From Apostichopus japonicus (lineage: Eukaryota > Echinodermata > Holothuroidea > Aspidochirotida > Stichopodidae), in the NCBI RefSeq assembly GCF_037975245.1, contig NC_092568.1:41033631-41097630 (forward strand): a DNA stretch of 64,000 nt. Reading direction: 5' to 3'. Of this stretch, positions 35,955 to 60,792 are shown piece by piece. Numbering within the stretch: position 1 is the stretch's first letter; each line of letters starts with the position of its first letter. Both the position numbers and the translations under genes were made by a program. The notes below the pieces were generated by a model. That model was not told the origin of the DNA, made no database searches, and was given only the letters and a program-made list of their open reading frames with translations.

Positions 35955-38121
35955 ATGGCAAGCCACCTCTACTTAGTTCTCCTGGCCGCAGTTGTCGCTT
36001 TGTGTAAGTTCATTGTTTTTGTTTACTATCTCATCTGTGTTATTATCATCTTTGTTGCGTATAAAGACAAAATCAGGCTAAACTGTTCTAGTGTATATGA
36101 ATTAAGTATTTAAATATCATATTTACATACTGTCTGGAACGGATATATCTTTGCTAACATGATAACACGCATGCAGTCCCTTCGGCTCTTAACTTGAGCC
36201 TTCTTATGTGTGCCATTATAAACACAAACTAAGCGATCCCTTACTATATATTAACTTCTTTCTGGTATTATTGTGTAGCAAATATTCACACAGTTATTAT
36301 GTCGATGTAATTTTTCCCGCCAAAAGTAATGCCTTGTGTAAGACATATGCAATTTACATATTTGTCACTCAGGAACATGTGTGAAATATTGTTTGCATAA
36401 ACGAAATAGCAACTCTTACATACTAAACATATTACCTGTATAGAAATCACTTTTAAAACATATGTGGCTTATTAACACAACACAGTAGCACAATTATAAT
36501 AGTGTGTATTTTTGCGTTTTATTTTGAATTGAAACTTGGCTAGCCACGGACAGCGTCACAAAGTTATCAAATCAAATCTTAACGGATATGGACAAAACTA
36601 CCCCATTACAGATTTGCGTGACATAGCCTATAATGGATACAATCATTTAGTTCCATTTCTGTTCTATTTCGTTATTCATTCATGCATCACTTCTTTCCTT
36701 CGTCCGACTCCGTTCGTTCATCCGTCCTTTCGTCCGTCAGTTCCTGCGTTCGTTAGTCCTGTCGTTCCTCCGTCCGTCCGTCACGGTCAGTGGTGGAGCT
36801 AGGGGTATTGGTCAGGGGCGATAATGGTCTGTAGGGGCGCTTTCGACACTATCTAAGCGGAGCGCAACCGCAGGTTGGCGCGGAGCGTACATACATTTTT
36901 TTAGTAAAGATTCTCCATAGAACGCCGGAAATGACCTTTTCCGGGCCTGGCTAATTTGCAGATAAAGGAAGAATAAATAGGTGTCATCAACATTTCTGAC
37001 AACTGCGTGTGGCGTATCGTCTAAAAATAGATCGAAAGCCCCTTACAATTCCTGGAAATAGTTTCGTACAACGAAAGTGCCGATAATTAGAGACCGCCGT
37101 TAAAGCATTTTGTCAGAAAATTACACCAACAAAATGTGACAAATGTCAATAGGTAGATGAGAGTGCAATAAAATAGTCAATAATCGCGAATAAGTGAAAA
37201 GTAGTAAACAGCTGAACGGGCACCAGCAGTCCATTTGAGTCCGTCAGAGGGGCATCTGCTCCCTGATTGTATGAACGCTTCGCCACTGGTCACGGTTCAT
37301 TCGTTCATTTGTTTTTGTTGATTATTTATTTATTGACAGCCAATGGGCTGGAGTGCTACAACCATCTCAAAATAACTTGTGAAGAAGACAGTGAAGGGGA
37401 CGATTCGGTATGTGGTGGTTGGAAGAAAAAGGCATACGGGCTCGCTAACGCAACTCTAAAATGCCCAGAAAAGATGAACATATGCGCCACTGGAGAAATA
37501 CAGTACAACAGTAAGCAGCTGAGCTTCATCCGTCGAAATTCCTTTAGAAAATAGTCAATCTCATGCTCCCATAGAGTAAACTAAAAAGCATATTGAATAA
37601 TATAAAATTTGTTTAAAAATATGAAACTATACTGCCTCCACCTCTAAAACATTCAACATTACTATATTGATGCGGGGTGGGGGGCATGGTTTGGCGGGGT
37701 GGGTGAGAGTTATCGGCTGGGGTGGTGAGAGTGGTTTATTGCTTATTTTTAACGCGAAGGTAAAGAAAACCTGGGTGTACCTTTTCGCAGTTGCTTTCAA
37801 CTGAGCATTTGACAGTTTGTAACTTTACTATCATGCATTATTTTGTATCCCATTACAGAAACGGAAACAAATCTCAGTGTGATGGTTACCTTTGCGTCCT
37901 GCGGTATGGGAGAAAGCAAGTGCTTCACAGATTTGAAGGCGTTTGATTACAATAAGTTGGAATCAAACCTCTCACAAGTCCTGACGGATCTGAATGCCAC
38001 ACTTATCAAGGGGGAGGCAGAAATTTGCTTCTGTGATAAGGCCTTGTGTAATAGCGCCCTCTCAATAGTTGCACACGCCTCTGTTGTAGTAATTTCACTT
38101 GTCCTAATCATAATGCTGTAA
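35955..38121 (+). CDS. Ly6/uPAR-like GPI-anchored protein, copy B
   Basis: Three exons: 35,955-36,003, 37,340-37,510 and 37,859-38,121. The phases are the same as in copy A and the product is 160 residues. The signal peptide exon is identical to copy A. The mature domain keeps the cysteine pattern and the CFCDKALCN ending, and the hydrophobic C-terminus is nearly identical (SVVVISLVLIIML). Between these ends it differs strongly: only about 33 of 57 aligned exon 2 residues match. It has NAT sequons in both exon 2 and exon 3 and an NLS sequon early in exon 3. Intron 1 is shorter than in copy A because copy A has extra insertions. The gene is intact and presumably encodes a surface protein with altered binding or glycosylation. 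Confidence 0.85.
36788..37288 (-). mobile_element. hAT-like non-autonomous element in Ly6 intron 1, copy B
   Basis: Orthologous to the insertion at 7,715-8,182. The flanking octamer GTCACGGT is perfect on both sides (36,780-36,787 and 37,289-37,296). Ends are CAGTGGTGGAGC and CGCTTCGCCACTG. It is slightly longer than the copy A version because it keeps about 40 bases (TTCCTGGAAATAGTTTCG region, near 37,050) that are missing from A. Confidence 0.85.
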
Positions 38122-38315
38122 AGTGCGTTTTGAGAGAGGGATATTCATTCTTATCAATTGTTTAATTTTGTTTACAGTAAAACAACTTTTACAGTGTCAT
38201 TAATGTTAAGATGATTATGTTGATTTTCTTGCTGTTCATATCAAATGGTGAATAGGTAATGTTTTGCTTGTGCAGTTCTAGATGTTTGCATTCTTGATTA
38301 ATATTTTTTCGCGCC

Positions 38316-38534
38316 TGCGGTATGAGAGAAAGTGAGTGCTTCACAGATTTGAAGGTGCTTGATGCCAAGTTGGGATCAGGCTTCTCAACAGTCCTGAATG
38401 GTGTGGGGGCCACACTTACCGCAGAGAAGACAGCAATCTGCCTCTGTGATAAGGACAAGTGTAATAGCGCCCTCTCAATAGTTGCACACGCCTCTGTTGT
38501 AGTATTTTCACTTGTTCTAATCATAATGCTGTAA
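38316..38534 (+). pseudogene. Partial Ly6 exon 3 copy downstream of copy B gene
   Basis: Single tandem copy of the 3' part of exon 3 in copy B. It is open from the start of homology to a stop at the normal place and keeps ECFTDLKVL, CLCDKDKCN and the hydrophobic tail. It lacks an upstream acceptor and the first part of the exon, including the first cysteine. Copy A has two such units and copy B one, so the array has changed in number since the duplication. Confidence 0.7.
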
Positions 38535-39935
38535 AGTGCGTTTTGAGAGAGGGAAATTCATTCTTATCAATTGTTAATTTTGTTCATAGTAAAACAACTT
38601 TTAAAGTGTCATTAATGTTAAGATGATTATGTTGATTTTCTTGCTGCTCATATCAAATGGTGAAAATGTAATGTCTTGCTTGTGCAGTTGCACTCTTGCA
38701 TTCTTGATTAATATTGTTTGCGTGCATAGACTGTTATTACATCGGTGTAGCCAGGAGGAATGAACGGATGTGTAATAATTCAACATTGTATACACCCCGG
38801 CTGGTCCAGGTTCCAACCGTCTGGTCCTAAGAAAACTGACGCTCCCGAACAACGGATTTTCTTGGGGGGCGTTCACCAGCGGCGTAACCCCCCCCCCCCA
38901 CCCTCAGTCTTGGGCGGGAGAATTAAAAGCGCATTAACAATGGCAACATTTTTATAAAATGTCTGTCATCAAAGGGCTTCACCCAATGCAAACGGAAGTT
39001 ATGAGTGTCATTTCGACGGGTGGATATTCGGATGCACGTTCGTAACGGCTAAAAAGTTTAAGGAAGACAGAAAGTCCACAATGCTTTTCAGGCCCCCACC
39101 CTACAACCCACCCACCCCCCCCCCCCACACACACACTAACCCTAAATATTGTTCTATACTGGTTTTGAATAAATCATGATACCTAAAAGTTTTACCAGAG
39201 CTGCCGATGGTACTCTGTCAAGTCCATTATTATGTGGCAGATTTTCAAGAAATGCCACCCCAGCCACTCCCTATTCTCCACTATGCCATTAATTCCCATG
39301 TCTAGTGTTTTCAAGAAGCCCATTTTGACAATTAGCTAAACTTCATCGCGTGCAGCTCTGTATAATCACGCGCTATACTTATTCACCCAACGACAGATTT
39401 TAGGTCCCTAGTCTACCATCCACGTGACCCCGATGCAGCGTCGATATCCTGCTCAATACTGAAAAGTTTACACTCGAAGGCTTCGCAAAGACTCAAGTGA
39501 AGAGCACTTTTGATTAATAATAATGTATTAATCTTTATGAGTGTTGTTGGAGTTTTATATGGAATCACGAAGGACTAATCTGCCAAATAAATATCCGTAC
39601 TAAAATATCAAAGATCGGTATATGTTCATTTATATATTTATTGGATTTACGTCTTTTTTCTTTTCTTTCTGGCTTTATTGCTGGACATTTGATATATCTC
39701 ATGACCAGTTCCGCGTTCTGTTTGTCAAACTGTGATCCCGTGATGTTAGTTTGCATAAGTTCTTGGTATGACACACCACTGTTGGCATTGCCGTTCAGCG
39801 TAGGAACTTGAGGTAAATCCTACATGTCGGAGGGAGGGAGGGAGGGGGCAAAATGATGCACTTAAACACATGTGATGTAAAATAACGTTGAATGGCATTA
39901 TGTGAAGTCTAAAATTGCCAAGTTTTCTTCAATGG

Positions 39936-41680
39936 CAGTGGCGTCGCCAAGGGGGGGCCAGGGGGGGCACGTGCCCCCCTGGAAAACCTAGTGCCCCCCC
40001 GAGTGCCCCCCCCCCCGAGTGCCCCCCCCCCCCATCTGAGATTTGGGTTGGTAAAAAAATATATATATATATTTTGTTATATTCAACTCCCATCATCTGA
40101 GTTGGTTTTTCATAAGGACAAAGAAGCACAGTAATTCGTATTTTCTTCAAATGAGCTGCGAAAAAATGAAAAAGTTTATCCTTGAACGTCGGGTATCGAA
40201 GTCGTAACCCGCGCCATCACAACAGGTGTCGATATTTACAATGAATGTGTCAGTGCTCACGCCATACCAGCGGATATACACGTCCGCTTCGCGAGCTACA
40301 TGACTGTGAGAAGGGAGGGTACTGCAATATGTTGCCTTGGTCTGAGGTTGACAGGTTAGGAGCTGACGAAATGTGAGAATGTGAGGGTCCGCAGGCACCA
40401 TACTTGCCTATATTTGTGGACCCATATATTAACCCTGTTGTGTAGGGGGTGCAGAGGTCATTTGAGGTCAGATGCTTGTAGGAACAAATGGCGAATGTTC
40501 ACACCTGCATACTGAGCCATACTCGATGTGTGATCAAACTTTGGATTGCATGGTGAGATCCCTGATAGGAGCCAATAACGATGCTGGAACCTGTTACATA
40601 TTAATAGATAATGGGCGAAAACGAGAAGGACAAGAAAGGAGTCGGGGTCATGCACACATTAATTCAACAAATGTAGGTTCTATTGATATAGGGTTAGGCA
40701 TAACATCGGCAGCATGTGGTTCATATCCTCTGCAAAATTCTGCGCCTTGTTAAATCATTACCTCAAAAATAGCAATTTCTGGAGATATCTTCAGATCGAA
40801 TTTAGCATCAAATGTGGCAGCATTTTGCATCTAGCCCTCCGTATGCGAAAATTTTCCAAAGGGGAGGGGGGCAGTGGCGGCGGAACCGGGGGCTTGGCGG
40901 GCTCAGCCCCCAAATGAAAAAGTTGAGGGGGCAAATGCATGATAAGCCCCCCCCCCCCCAATATTTACCAAGGCTCCGAAACGTGCATCTGCCCATTTTT
41001 CAATGCATACTTGTCGATCTGTCCGATGCACACGTATACTATATAGGTGTAATAATTTTAGTAAATGCTGGGGGGACCCTCGGCCCGTCCCCTGGCTATA
41101 GACCACATTGTCACCCCAACCGCGTCTTCAAGCCCCGTGAAAAGTGGAAGCAGTGAGTGTGAGTACCGGAAAGCGCAACACAACTTCGTCTTAGGCCAAT
41201 GACTTGCTTTATTTCAGCCAGTTCTCCAACATCCCCTTACTACACTCAAAAACGTCTTTGCGAGTACACTACGAGTAATAGCTACTCTCTTAAAACACCA
41301 TCGAATATACAAATTACAATGTTTTTACAGACTTTTACGTGCAATCTGAGAAATTGCAGGCTTGAGACCCATATTTTAGGGCTAGGTATTCGCAGCATAA
41401 AACACTTGAGAAGTGCCGTTTCCGGCCATCTGGGGGTTTGAAAAACCCAAAATTTTCTTGTACGCTCCGCGCCAACCGATGGTGGCGCTCCGCTTAGATA
41501 GTCTCTACACATTAGCCCCCCCCCCCCAATAATTTTCCCGTTCCGCGCACCAGGAGGGGGCAACCCCTCCCCTTAGACCCCTCCCCCAGGACGGCAATCC
41601 GTATCCACCTAAGTGCCCCCCATCAAATGTCGGTGCCCCCCCTGTGCCCCCCCAGACTGAAAAGTCTGGTGACGCCACTG
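39936..41680. mobile_element. Composite hAT-like element, copy B only
   Basis: Ends CAGTGGCGTCGCC and GGTGACGCCACTG are inverted. The 8-bp duplication TTCAATGG is perfect (39,928-39,935 and 41,681-41,688). Copy A has the single octamer near 12,118. Ends are followed by long runs of C broken by GTGCC words. A second element (40,872-41,553) is nested inside. Sequence between 40,060 and 40,870 is AT-richer and may include host DNA or the element's own body. Short open frames (for example 40,472-40,753) show no transposase motif. Confidence 0.85.
40872..41553 (+). mobile_element. Nested hAT-like element CAGTGGCGGCGGAACC
   Basis: Lies inside the composite element. Left end CAGTGGCGGCGGAACC, right end GTTCCGCGCACCAG. 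Flanks are GAGGGGGG (40,864-40,871) and GAGGGGGC (41,554-41,561), 7 of 8 matching. It is colinear with 57,341-58,436 over its whole length except for the extra element nested there. No coding capacity. Confidence 0.8.
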
Positions 41681-42264
41681 TTCAATGGACAGGGGGAGTT
41701 CAAAGGGCGGGGGTTTAGAGGGCGCAAATCTCGTAATCGGAGTGTTTTTGCTCGCACTTCTGATGCGTAAATCTCGGCGTGAAGAGCGACGTCTCTGTCA
41801 GGTCCATGTCCCGGTCCGCTGAGATTCCACTCTTTATGTTCGCAAAACATCTAAATGCTCGAACGTCTGTTTCAGAATCTTTGTGTTCACACGTTGCAGG
41901 TGCCCCTCCTCTTAGAAATATACGTATGTACTCCTCTGCCGAAAATGGCTATTGTCTCAGTAATTTCTACTCCTCGGGCGCATAGAGAACAAATTGTATG
42001 TTTTTCTCTTGTGGCAATCTTTGTGTTCACAAATTGTGAATAAGCATGCAGGCAATTTACGCAATCTATAGTAAACTTTAGTAGAGACATTTCATCTGTA
42101 TCTTGTCAAATAGTCAGTTTTTGTGTGCCATCCAATATACTCTTTGTGATTACAAGATATTAAAACCAATATTGATTGGCACTCTTTTTTCCCAATTCAA
42201 ATATTCAGCTGAATAATACTTGAGCTGCAATGTCAGCGAACAGTCTCCCTGTTTGGAAAAACAT

Positions 42265-42440
42265 CTCCGCATTCTTAAACCCATTGACACTACTTGCCAG
42301 TACAACTTTCTCAAGCAAGCCATTCCACTCATTCACAACCCTATTAGAAAAAAGGTTATGCCGAATATTATTAATCCTACTATGTGACTGTTGGAGTTTA
42401 AGACAATGACCTCTGGTACAACTACTGTTAGCAAACATGA
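42265..42440 (-). mobile_element. LINE RT C-terminal remnant, copy B
   Basis: Minus-strand match to 12,950-13,118 of copy A, with NRVVNEWNGLLEKVVLASSV. About 250 bases of the copy A version (12,700-12,950) are deleted here, so the preceding sequence joins directly at CTCCGCATTC. Confidence 0.65.
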
Positions 42441-42845
42441 AAATGGATGTCGAGAAATAGGGAAAGCTTCATTTCACGTGATTCTGCTATGCAATATTGC
42501 TAATTACAGAGAGCATTTATATTGATTGGACAGGCCTAGGTGCTCGTTGCTCACTTTCCAAATCGAAGGGTATTTCCCGCAAGCGTGCCTTCTACACCTG
42601 ACCAATTTTCTATCATTGTATCATTCTATCATTTTAGCTAGGCTTTAACATACAGCAGTATGTGTGTTGTTGCATTGCGAACAACCCTAACGTCACATAT
42701 ACAACTACAAGTGGTAACAACGAAGGTCGAGCCATACCTAGTCTGAGGGAGATTGCACCTGCGGTGGACTAACTTAGTTGAAAAGATATGCTGTCGCAAA
42801 TCAATACAGGCTAGAGCATTTACCCATTGTTATCGTTGTAAAGCA

Positions 42846-52888
<10,043 letters not shown>

Positions 52889-54560
52889 ATCTAGAGACCG
52901 CAGATCTATATACAATAAGGTGAAAATATTGACATATCAGATGTTCCTTACTACCGGTCGCTGTCGCTATAGCAATTGCAGCGGTGACCAGCTTGGACAC
53001 GACCTGGAGGATTTCACTGGCTAAGAGGTCACGGTCAGGTTATGGATGTACAGTCATTTCACATTTAAAGAAATATTATTTATAAATACTCTGGTCATTT
53101 TTCTGTCATCTCTTGGCAAATACTTCCATCAGTCAGTCTGTAGCTTTTCACACTTGTTGACTATATTCAGTAATATGAGGATGAGGGTACTCACTTGTAA
53201 TTATTTCTTACAGTAAGATTCTTGTTTTACTGCAACAATCTGAACTTCATTTACAAATTTCATTCACTTTTTGAATCCTTCTTGAAGTTGCATAGGATAT
53301 TTATTGTTGTAACAAAAGACAATCATTACCAAATGATGTAACTGTCGAACCGAAAATAAGTGAAGAATAACAAAAGAAGTACAATAGGTGACTTGATCTG
53401 ATTAGGTTGTTAATTCTGGAAGGGTTGACAAGAAATTAATTCTTTCCAATTCCCTCAATCTTCTTCTGACAAGTGAATCTGTTAGAGAATAGTGTGTCCT
53501 ATGTGTTTAGGCACTTTGCCTGCTGAATTTAGTAAAATTGGTGTAGTATCCAGTGATTGTGGTACACACTACACACCCATGTTTTCAAAACATGCTTATC
53601 TGATGGGTGATCCTACGCCAGTGATGAGGTCATTTCTCTCGTGTATACCACTTTGTATGCAGACGGTGATTGAAAATGGTACCCAGGAATTGAACGCAAA
53701 TTTCACGAGGATGCTTAGAGCATCTACCTCTTTCATCTGTCAAATGTGAACGTTCCTCTGAATTATTCTTTTTAATTAATCAATTATATGTTTAATAGTT
53801 TATGTTCTTGATTATGTTTGATAGTTTGGACTGTTTATACATCTAGATTTAATACTCTTTACTTTTATCTGATACATGTTTATAGCAAAAAGTTGTTTTT
53901 TTGAGTTACAGTAATCTGTATCTTTCTTGCAGTAGAATGTCTTTCCGTTTCCAGATATTTTAAAGGAGCCAAAAGAAAAACAGCCTTGTAATAGTTGTAA
54001 TATGTCCTATGGGCAAGGTTGTGATGTAGGTGCTAACAGGGTAACTTTTTTAATACAATTATTTTGATGTAACTTAAGTTTGGATGTGATGATAATTGTA
54101 TTACTTCAAAATAGCCAGTTACTTTACACAAATAAACTTCTGCACATTTCATTTCATTGTGAATTTGTGGTGTTTATTCATCATCACAGCAGAAAATTGG
54201 GAGAAAGTGTCAAATTGCATAACAAACATTACAATTGTCTTAGTGCTTTGACACAATAATAGCCTGCCATGCATTTAAAAATTGGGACACAAGTTGTTGT
54301 TACCACTAGCCACTTATTGGTAAATCTAATAACTGTTTAGATGTTACTAATTAAACGCTATTTCAGTGACTACTTACTAGTTGAAGGAGTTTGATTTTCC
54401 ACCATTTCAAAATTTATCAGTGTCACTCTCAAAGGTTAACATCCAAAAGATTTTCAAACTATTCCAAGTAGTTTCAAATTAGATACCAGATATTGAGATG
54501 AGCTTATGTAGATGAGCACATGTCCCAGTAAGGGGGACATTGGGGGGGGGGATTGTAGTA
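52889..54560 (+). other. YIPF4 3' flank, probable 3' UTR
   Basis: No second gene is recognisable. AATAAA-type signals occur at 54,130 (CAAATAAACTTCTGC), about 1.2 kb after the stop codon, so a long 3' UTR is possible. The open frame 53,492-53,749 shows no family features. A G-run lies at 54,542. Confidence 0.5.
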
Positions 54561-54574
54561 AAAAGCCTGATGAA

Positions 54575-55200
54575 GATTGAGCATGAGTGACCATTATTTG
54601 TGTTTCTAGCTTATTTAATCGCTAAACTTAGTGACCATTATTTGAGTTTATAGCATATTTAATGGCTATACCGAGTGACCGTTATTTGTGTTTCTAGCTG
54701 ATTTAATTGCTAAATTGAGTGACCAGTATTTGAGTTTCTAGCATGTTTAATGGCTAAACTGAGACCAGTTTTGAGTTTCTAGCTTATTTAATGACTCTAC
54801 CCAGTGACCATTATTTGAGTTTCTACCATATTTAATGGCTATACCGAGTGACCATTATTTGAGTTTCTAGCATATTAAATGGCTATACCAAGTAACCATT
54901 ATTTGAGTTTCTAGCATATTAAATGGCTATACCGAGTGACCATTATTTGAGTTTCTAGCTTATTAAATGGCTATACCGAGTTACCAATATTTGACTTTCT
55001 AGCTTATTTAATGACTCTACCCAGGGACCATTATTTGAGTTCCTACCATATTTAATGGCTATACCGAGTGACCATTATTTGAGTTTCTAGCTTATTTAAT
55101 CGCTAAACTGAGTGACCAGTATTTGAGTTTCTAGCTTATTTAATGGTTTTACAGAGTGACCATTATTTGAGTTTCTAGCACATTTAATGGCTATACTGAT
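54575..55200 (+). repeat. 46-bp minisatellite
   Basis: About 13-14 imperfect units of roughly 46 bp containing GTGACCATTATTTGAGTTTC, TAGCTTATTTAATGGC and TATACCGA. Units vary in a mosaic way (CTATACC versus CTAAACT). It has no coding capacity and is outside the segmental duplication. Confidence 0.88.
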
Positions 55201-57142
<1,942 letters not shown>

Positions 57143-57340
57143 GCAAGTCAAATTACGAAGCTTTCCTTCAGCAAGCAAACACTTGCACAGTCCATTGTAA
57201 TTCTCGAGTGTTAAAATTGTTTGATTATGAAATTGATTGAATTGCTAACAAATCTAACACCTGATTGCTTTGTACATTCGAAATCAAGCTACTCATTAAA
57301 CGGAATTACATTGCTTGAGAAAATAGGGGTGTGGGGGAGG

Positions 57341-58436
57341 CAGTGGCGGCGGAACCGGGGGGGGCTTGGGGGGCTCAGCCCCCCCAATGAAAAAGTTGAG
57401 GGGGCAAATGCATGATAAGCCCCCCCAATATTTACCAAGGCTCCGAAACGTGCATCTGCCCATTTTTCAGTGCATACTTGTCGATCTGTCCGATGCACAC
57501 GTATACTTTATAGGTGTAATAATTTTAGTAATTGCTGGGGGACCCTGGTCCCTCAGCCCGTCCCCTGGCTATAGACCACATTGTCACCCCAACCGCGTCT
57601 TCACGCCCCGTGAAAAGTGGAAGCAGTGAGTGTGAGTACCGATAAGCGTAACACAACTTCGTCTTAGGCCAATGACTTGCCTCATTTCAGCCAGTTCTCC
57701 AACATCCCCTTACTTAGTGGCGGAGCGTCCATATATACAGTCAGGGGCGGATCCCCCCCCCCCTGACGGACTCAAATGGACTGCTGGCGCCCTTTTCAGC
57801 TTTTCACTACTTTTAACTTATTCGCGATTATTGACTATTTTATTGCGCTCTCATATACAGTACCTATTGACATTTGTCATATTCTGTTGGTGTAATTTTC
57901 CGACAAAATGGCGACGACACCTATTTATTCTCCGTTTATCTGCAAATTAGCAAGGCCCGGAAAGGTCATTTCCTGCAATCTAGGGAGTAACTTTACCCAA
58001 AAATTTTCTGTACGCTCCGCGCCAACCTGTGGTGGCGCTCCGCTTAGAAAGTGTCGAAAGCGCCCCTACAGACCATTCTTGTCCCCCCTGACCAATACCC
58101 CTAGCTCCGCCACTGCCCTTACTACGCTCAAAAACGTCTTTGCGAGTACACTACGAGTAATAGCTACTCTCTTAAAACACCATCGAATATACAAATTACA
58201 ATGTTTTTACAGACTTTTACGTGCAATCTGAGAAATTGCAGGCTTGAGACCCATATTTTAGGGCTAGGTATACGCAGCATAAAACACTCGGGAAGTGCCG
58301 TTTCCGGCCATCTGGGGGTTTGAAAAAAAACCAAAATTTTCTTGTACGCTCCGCGCCAACCGATGGTGGCGCTCCGCTTAGATAGTCTCCACACGTTAGC
58401 CCCCCCCCCAATAATTTTTCCGTTCCGCCGCGCCTG
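57341..58436 (+). mobile_element. hAT-like element CAGTGGCGGCGGAACC with nested insertion
   Basis: Left end CAGTGGCGGCGGAACC and right end GTTCCGCCGCGCCTG. Octamer GGGGGAGG is found on both sides (57,333-57,340 and 58,437-58,444), although its low complexity makes the boundary less certain. It is homologous to 40,872-41,553. The extra length is a second element at 57,715-58,115. Confidence 0.82.
57715..58115 (+). mobile_element. Nested hAT-like MITE, 401 bp
   Basis: Ends TAGTGGCGGAGC and GCTCCGCCACTG. The octamer CCCTTACT is perfect on both sides (57,707-57,714 and 58,116-58,123). The homologous site in 40,872-41,553 is empty (CCCTTACT once, near 41,236). It is related, in opposite orientation, to the Ly6 intron 1 elements. 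The open frame across part of it encodes family sequence and not a known protein. Confidence 0.9.
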
Positions 58437-58882
58437 GGGGGAGGGGGGTTGGAGAAGCAGGGTTCAACCCGGTAAAAGGGAGTCTTCATTCACTTCGAAC
58501 ATTTATGAATTCTTAAATTTTCATACATTTTATATTATTATATGTTTTATTAGACGGCCTCGTAGAAGATTAGCTATTGCTAAACGAGCTATACCCTCTT
58601 AAAATAAAGTTTAAATAGAAAAAACTAAAAAAAACCTGAAAGGTTAACTTTCTTAAATTTTAACAATCTTAGCTTTATACAATTGTAAAGCCCAAACATT
58701 TTGAAAGGTTCATAAACATAACTTATACCTATAGATTATTCTCACATTTGTTTCCTTTTGTCTGTTTATTTGAATTTTCACTTTGTACTTGGTGAATTAT
58801 TATACCTTTAATTCTTCTTCGCCGCCTCCGTGTGAGTTTGCTTAGACGTTTAACTTTGTTCTGCAGGTCACAATAGTAACTT

Positions 58883-59227
58883 CAAGGGCGTAGGAACCGG
58901 GGGCTGGGGGCGCCAAATTATGGAGGGGCGGAAGTATCTTTCCGCCCCCCCCCCCGCTTCGCCAGTCAGAAAACCCCATTTTCAATTACAAATGAAAACA
59001 AAATCTCATTTGGAGCACCAAATTGCACCAAAAGGCCAGGTGAAAATGCAAAATTATTTACAAAATGGAGTGGGTGTTGAAGTGTGCTACATTGCACCAA
59101 ATTGCAATTGAGGCCACCTGGAAATGCCAAAAAAATCCAAAGGGGAGGGGGACACCCCTCCCCCAGGCCGGCCATCAGTCTTTAGCCCCCCCCCCCCCCC
59201 ACTCAAAAGTACCTTCCTACGCCACTG
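58883..59227 (+). mobile_element. hAT-like MITE CAAGGGCGTAGGAACC, copy 1
   Basis: Octamer AGTAACTT is perfect on both sides (58,875-58,882 and 59,228-59,235). Left end CAAGGGCGTAGGAACC, right end GTACCTTCCTACGCCACTG. The body contains GAGCACCAAATTGCACC and GCCACCTGGAAATGC words shared with the two elements at 60,510 and 61,001. Confidence 0.88.
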
Positions 59228-59235
59228 AGTAACTT

Positions 59236-60501
59236 TATAGCTATAGTCGTTTACAACTTACTTCGAGCCAAGTTCAGTGTCGGGTATGCGTTTCAGTTCT
59301 TCAACTGAAACCTCACCACCTAAACATTACTTTGTTTCTCGCATCTCGCACATTATTGTTCTGTACTTTTCTAGTTTTGACGTAAAATGTGTCAGTCTGT
59401 TTATCGTTCTTCTCATTTATGCAAAGATCAAACAGGTTTTCCGTTGTCCTTCATTTCTGATACCTAATTTTTTCTTGATATGGGCGTAAATGTAAAATGT
59501 TACATGTAAGTAAAGATAATGAGATCTTGAACCACAACCACGCTCATTCATGTAACCAGTGGTATAGTCAAGAAGGTGGGACATTCGCCCCTCCTCAGAA
59601 AATCACGTCTGTCCGGTGTGCCCACTATCCCGCGCATTATCAAGCAAATTAATATAAAGCGTGGACGAAATCGCTCGGCCTTTCAGAGAATTTTGAAGCA
59701 CACAGGAATGGCCAGACCAGGGATAGGCAAGTAAGAATGGAATGGTGCTTCTATTAGTCACCACACACGAAATTGCACATGACCCATCTCCTTTCCAATC
59801 GCCCTACTATTTATGTGATGTTGGAGTCATTCCGTGCCCTCTGGAAAAGGTTACTCCATTTGACGTTTCGGTAAGTTCATCTGATTTGCTTAGTTTCTTG
59901 AAACCGTCTGGAAGTACTAAATGTTGTTTAGGAGACTCCGTAGATAGTTTCCAACCTTCCTTTCGTTTCATATTTTCTTTATTTTGTTGGGACCATCTCT
60001 GACATTGTGGATCTGCTAAGTAATAACGAAAGCTTATAAAATCACACAAGTGCAATCGTGGGTTTATTGATTAATTAATAAGAGTAATATTTGTAATTCA
60101 ATTTCACGTATATAATGAACGTTAGGCTTGTTTTCCTATTCCGTACATTTTCATAGCGTTAGGTTCATATATGGTAGATTTTGCGACAGAATGCGACGGA
60201 ACGCGACGAAAAGCGACGGTTCTAAGAACCTCTCTTACTCGAAGGCGAAGGTCACGTTGTATGGTAGCTTTGTGGTGCTCATATGTTAGACAATGCATGG
60301 GATACACCGCAGAAAGACATTGAGTGGGTTCTGTGAGATTGAATTATGTATGAACCAGGTTTTTGGGATTAAGATGATGGAAGTTTTACTGGAGTTTGTT
60401 TGATGCAATCATTCAGGCTTTGGCTTTTGTAACTACTGCTCAACTAATTCATCATGGGGGTCGGGGACGTGAATGGGAACTAGTTGTCTAATTTCGTGTA
60501 G
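59236..60501. other. Stretch without recognisable gene
   Basis: Both strands have open frames around 59,742-60,055 (for example the minus-strand frame with SKSDELTETSNGVTFSRGHG), but I recognise no family and see no splice-site pair. Short GCGACGGAACGCGACGAAAA tandem words occur at 60,195-60,220. Confidence 0.45.
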
Positions 60502-60509
60502 GCCCACGC

Positions 60510-60792
60510 CAAAGGCGTAGGAACCGGGGGGCTGGGGGGCGCCAGCCCCCCAGTGAAAAATATGGGGGGGGGCGGAAGTATCATTCCGCCCCCCCCCCCC
60601 GCTCCGCAAGTCAGAAAACCCCTTTTTCATTTCCAACTGAGAAAAAGATCTCATTTGGAGCACCAAATTGCATTTAAGGCCAGGTGAAAATGCAAAATTC
60701 TTTACAAAATGGAGTGGGAGTTGAAGTGTGCTAATTGCACCAAATTGCATCTGAGGCCACCTGGAAATGCAAAAAAAATTCCTACGCCACTG
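60510..60792 (+). mobile_element. hAT-like MITE CAAAGGCGTAGGAACC, copy 2
   Basis: Flanks GCCCACGC (60,502-60,509) and GTCCACGC (60,793-60,800) match at 7 of 8 bases. Ends CAAAGGCGTAGGAACC and TTCCTACGCCACTG. Same family as 58,883-59,227; the right C-rich part is deleted. Confidence 0.82.

Noticed and set aside
40472-40753. 93-codon frame inside the composite element as a transposase fragment
   Set aside because: No hAT, BED or RNase H-like motif could be recognised.
53492-53749. 85-codon frame after YIPF4 as an additional gene
   Set aside because: No start context, splice signals or family features; more likely 3' UTR.
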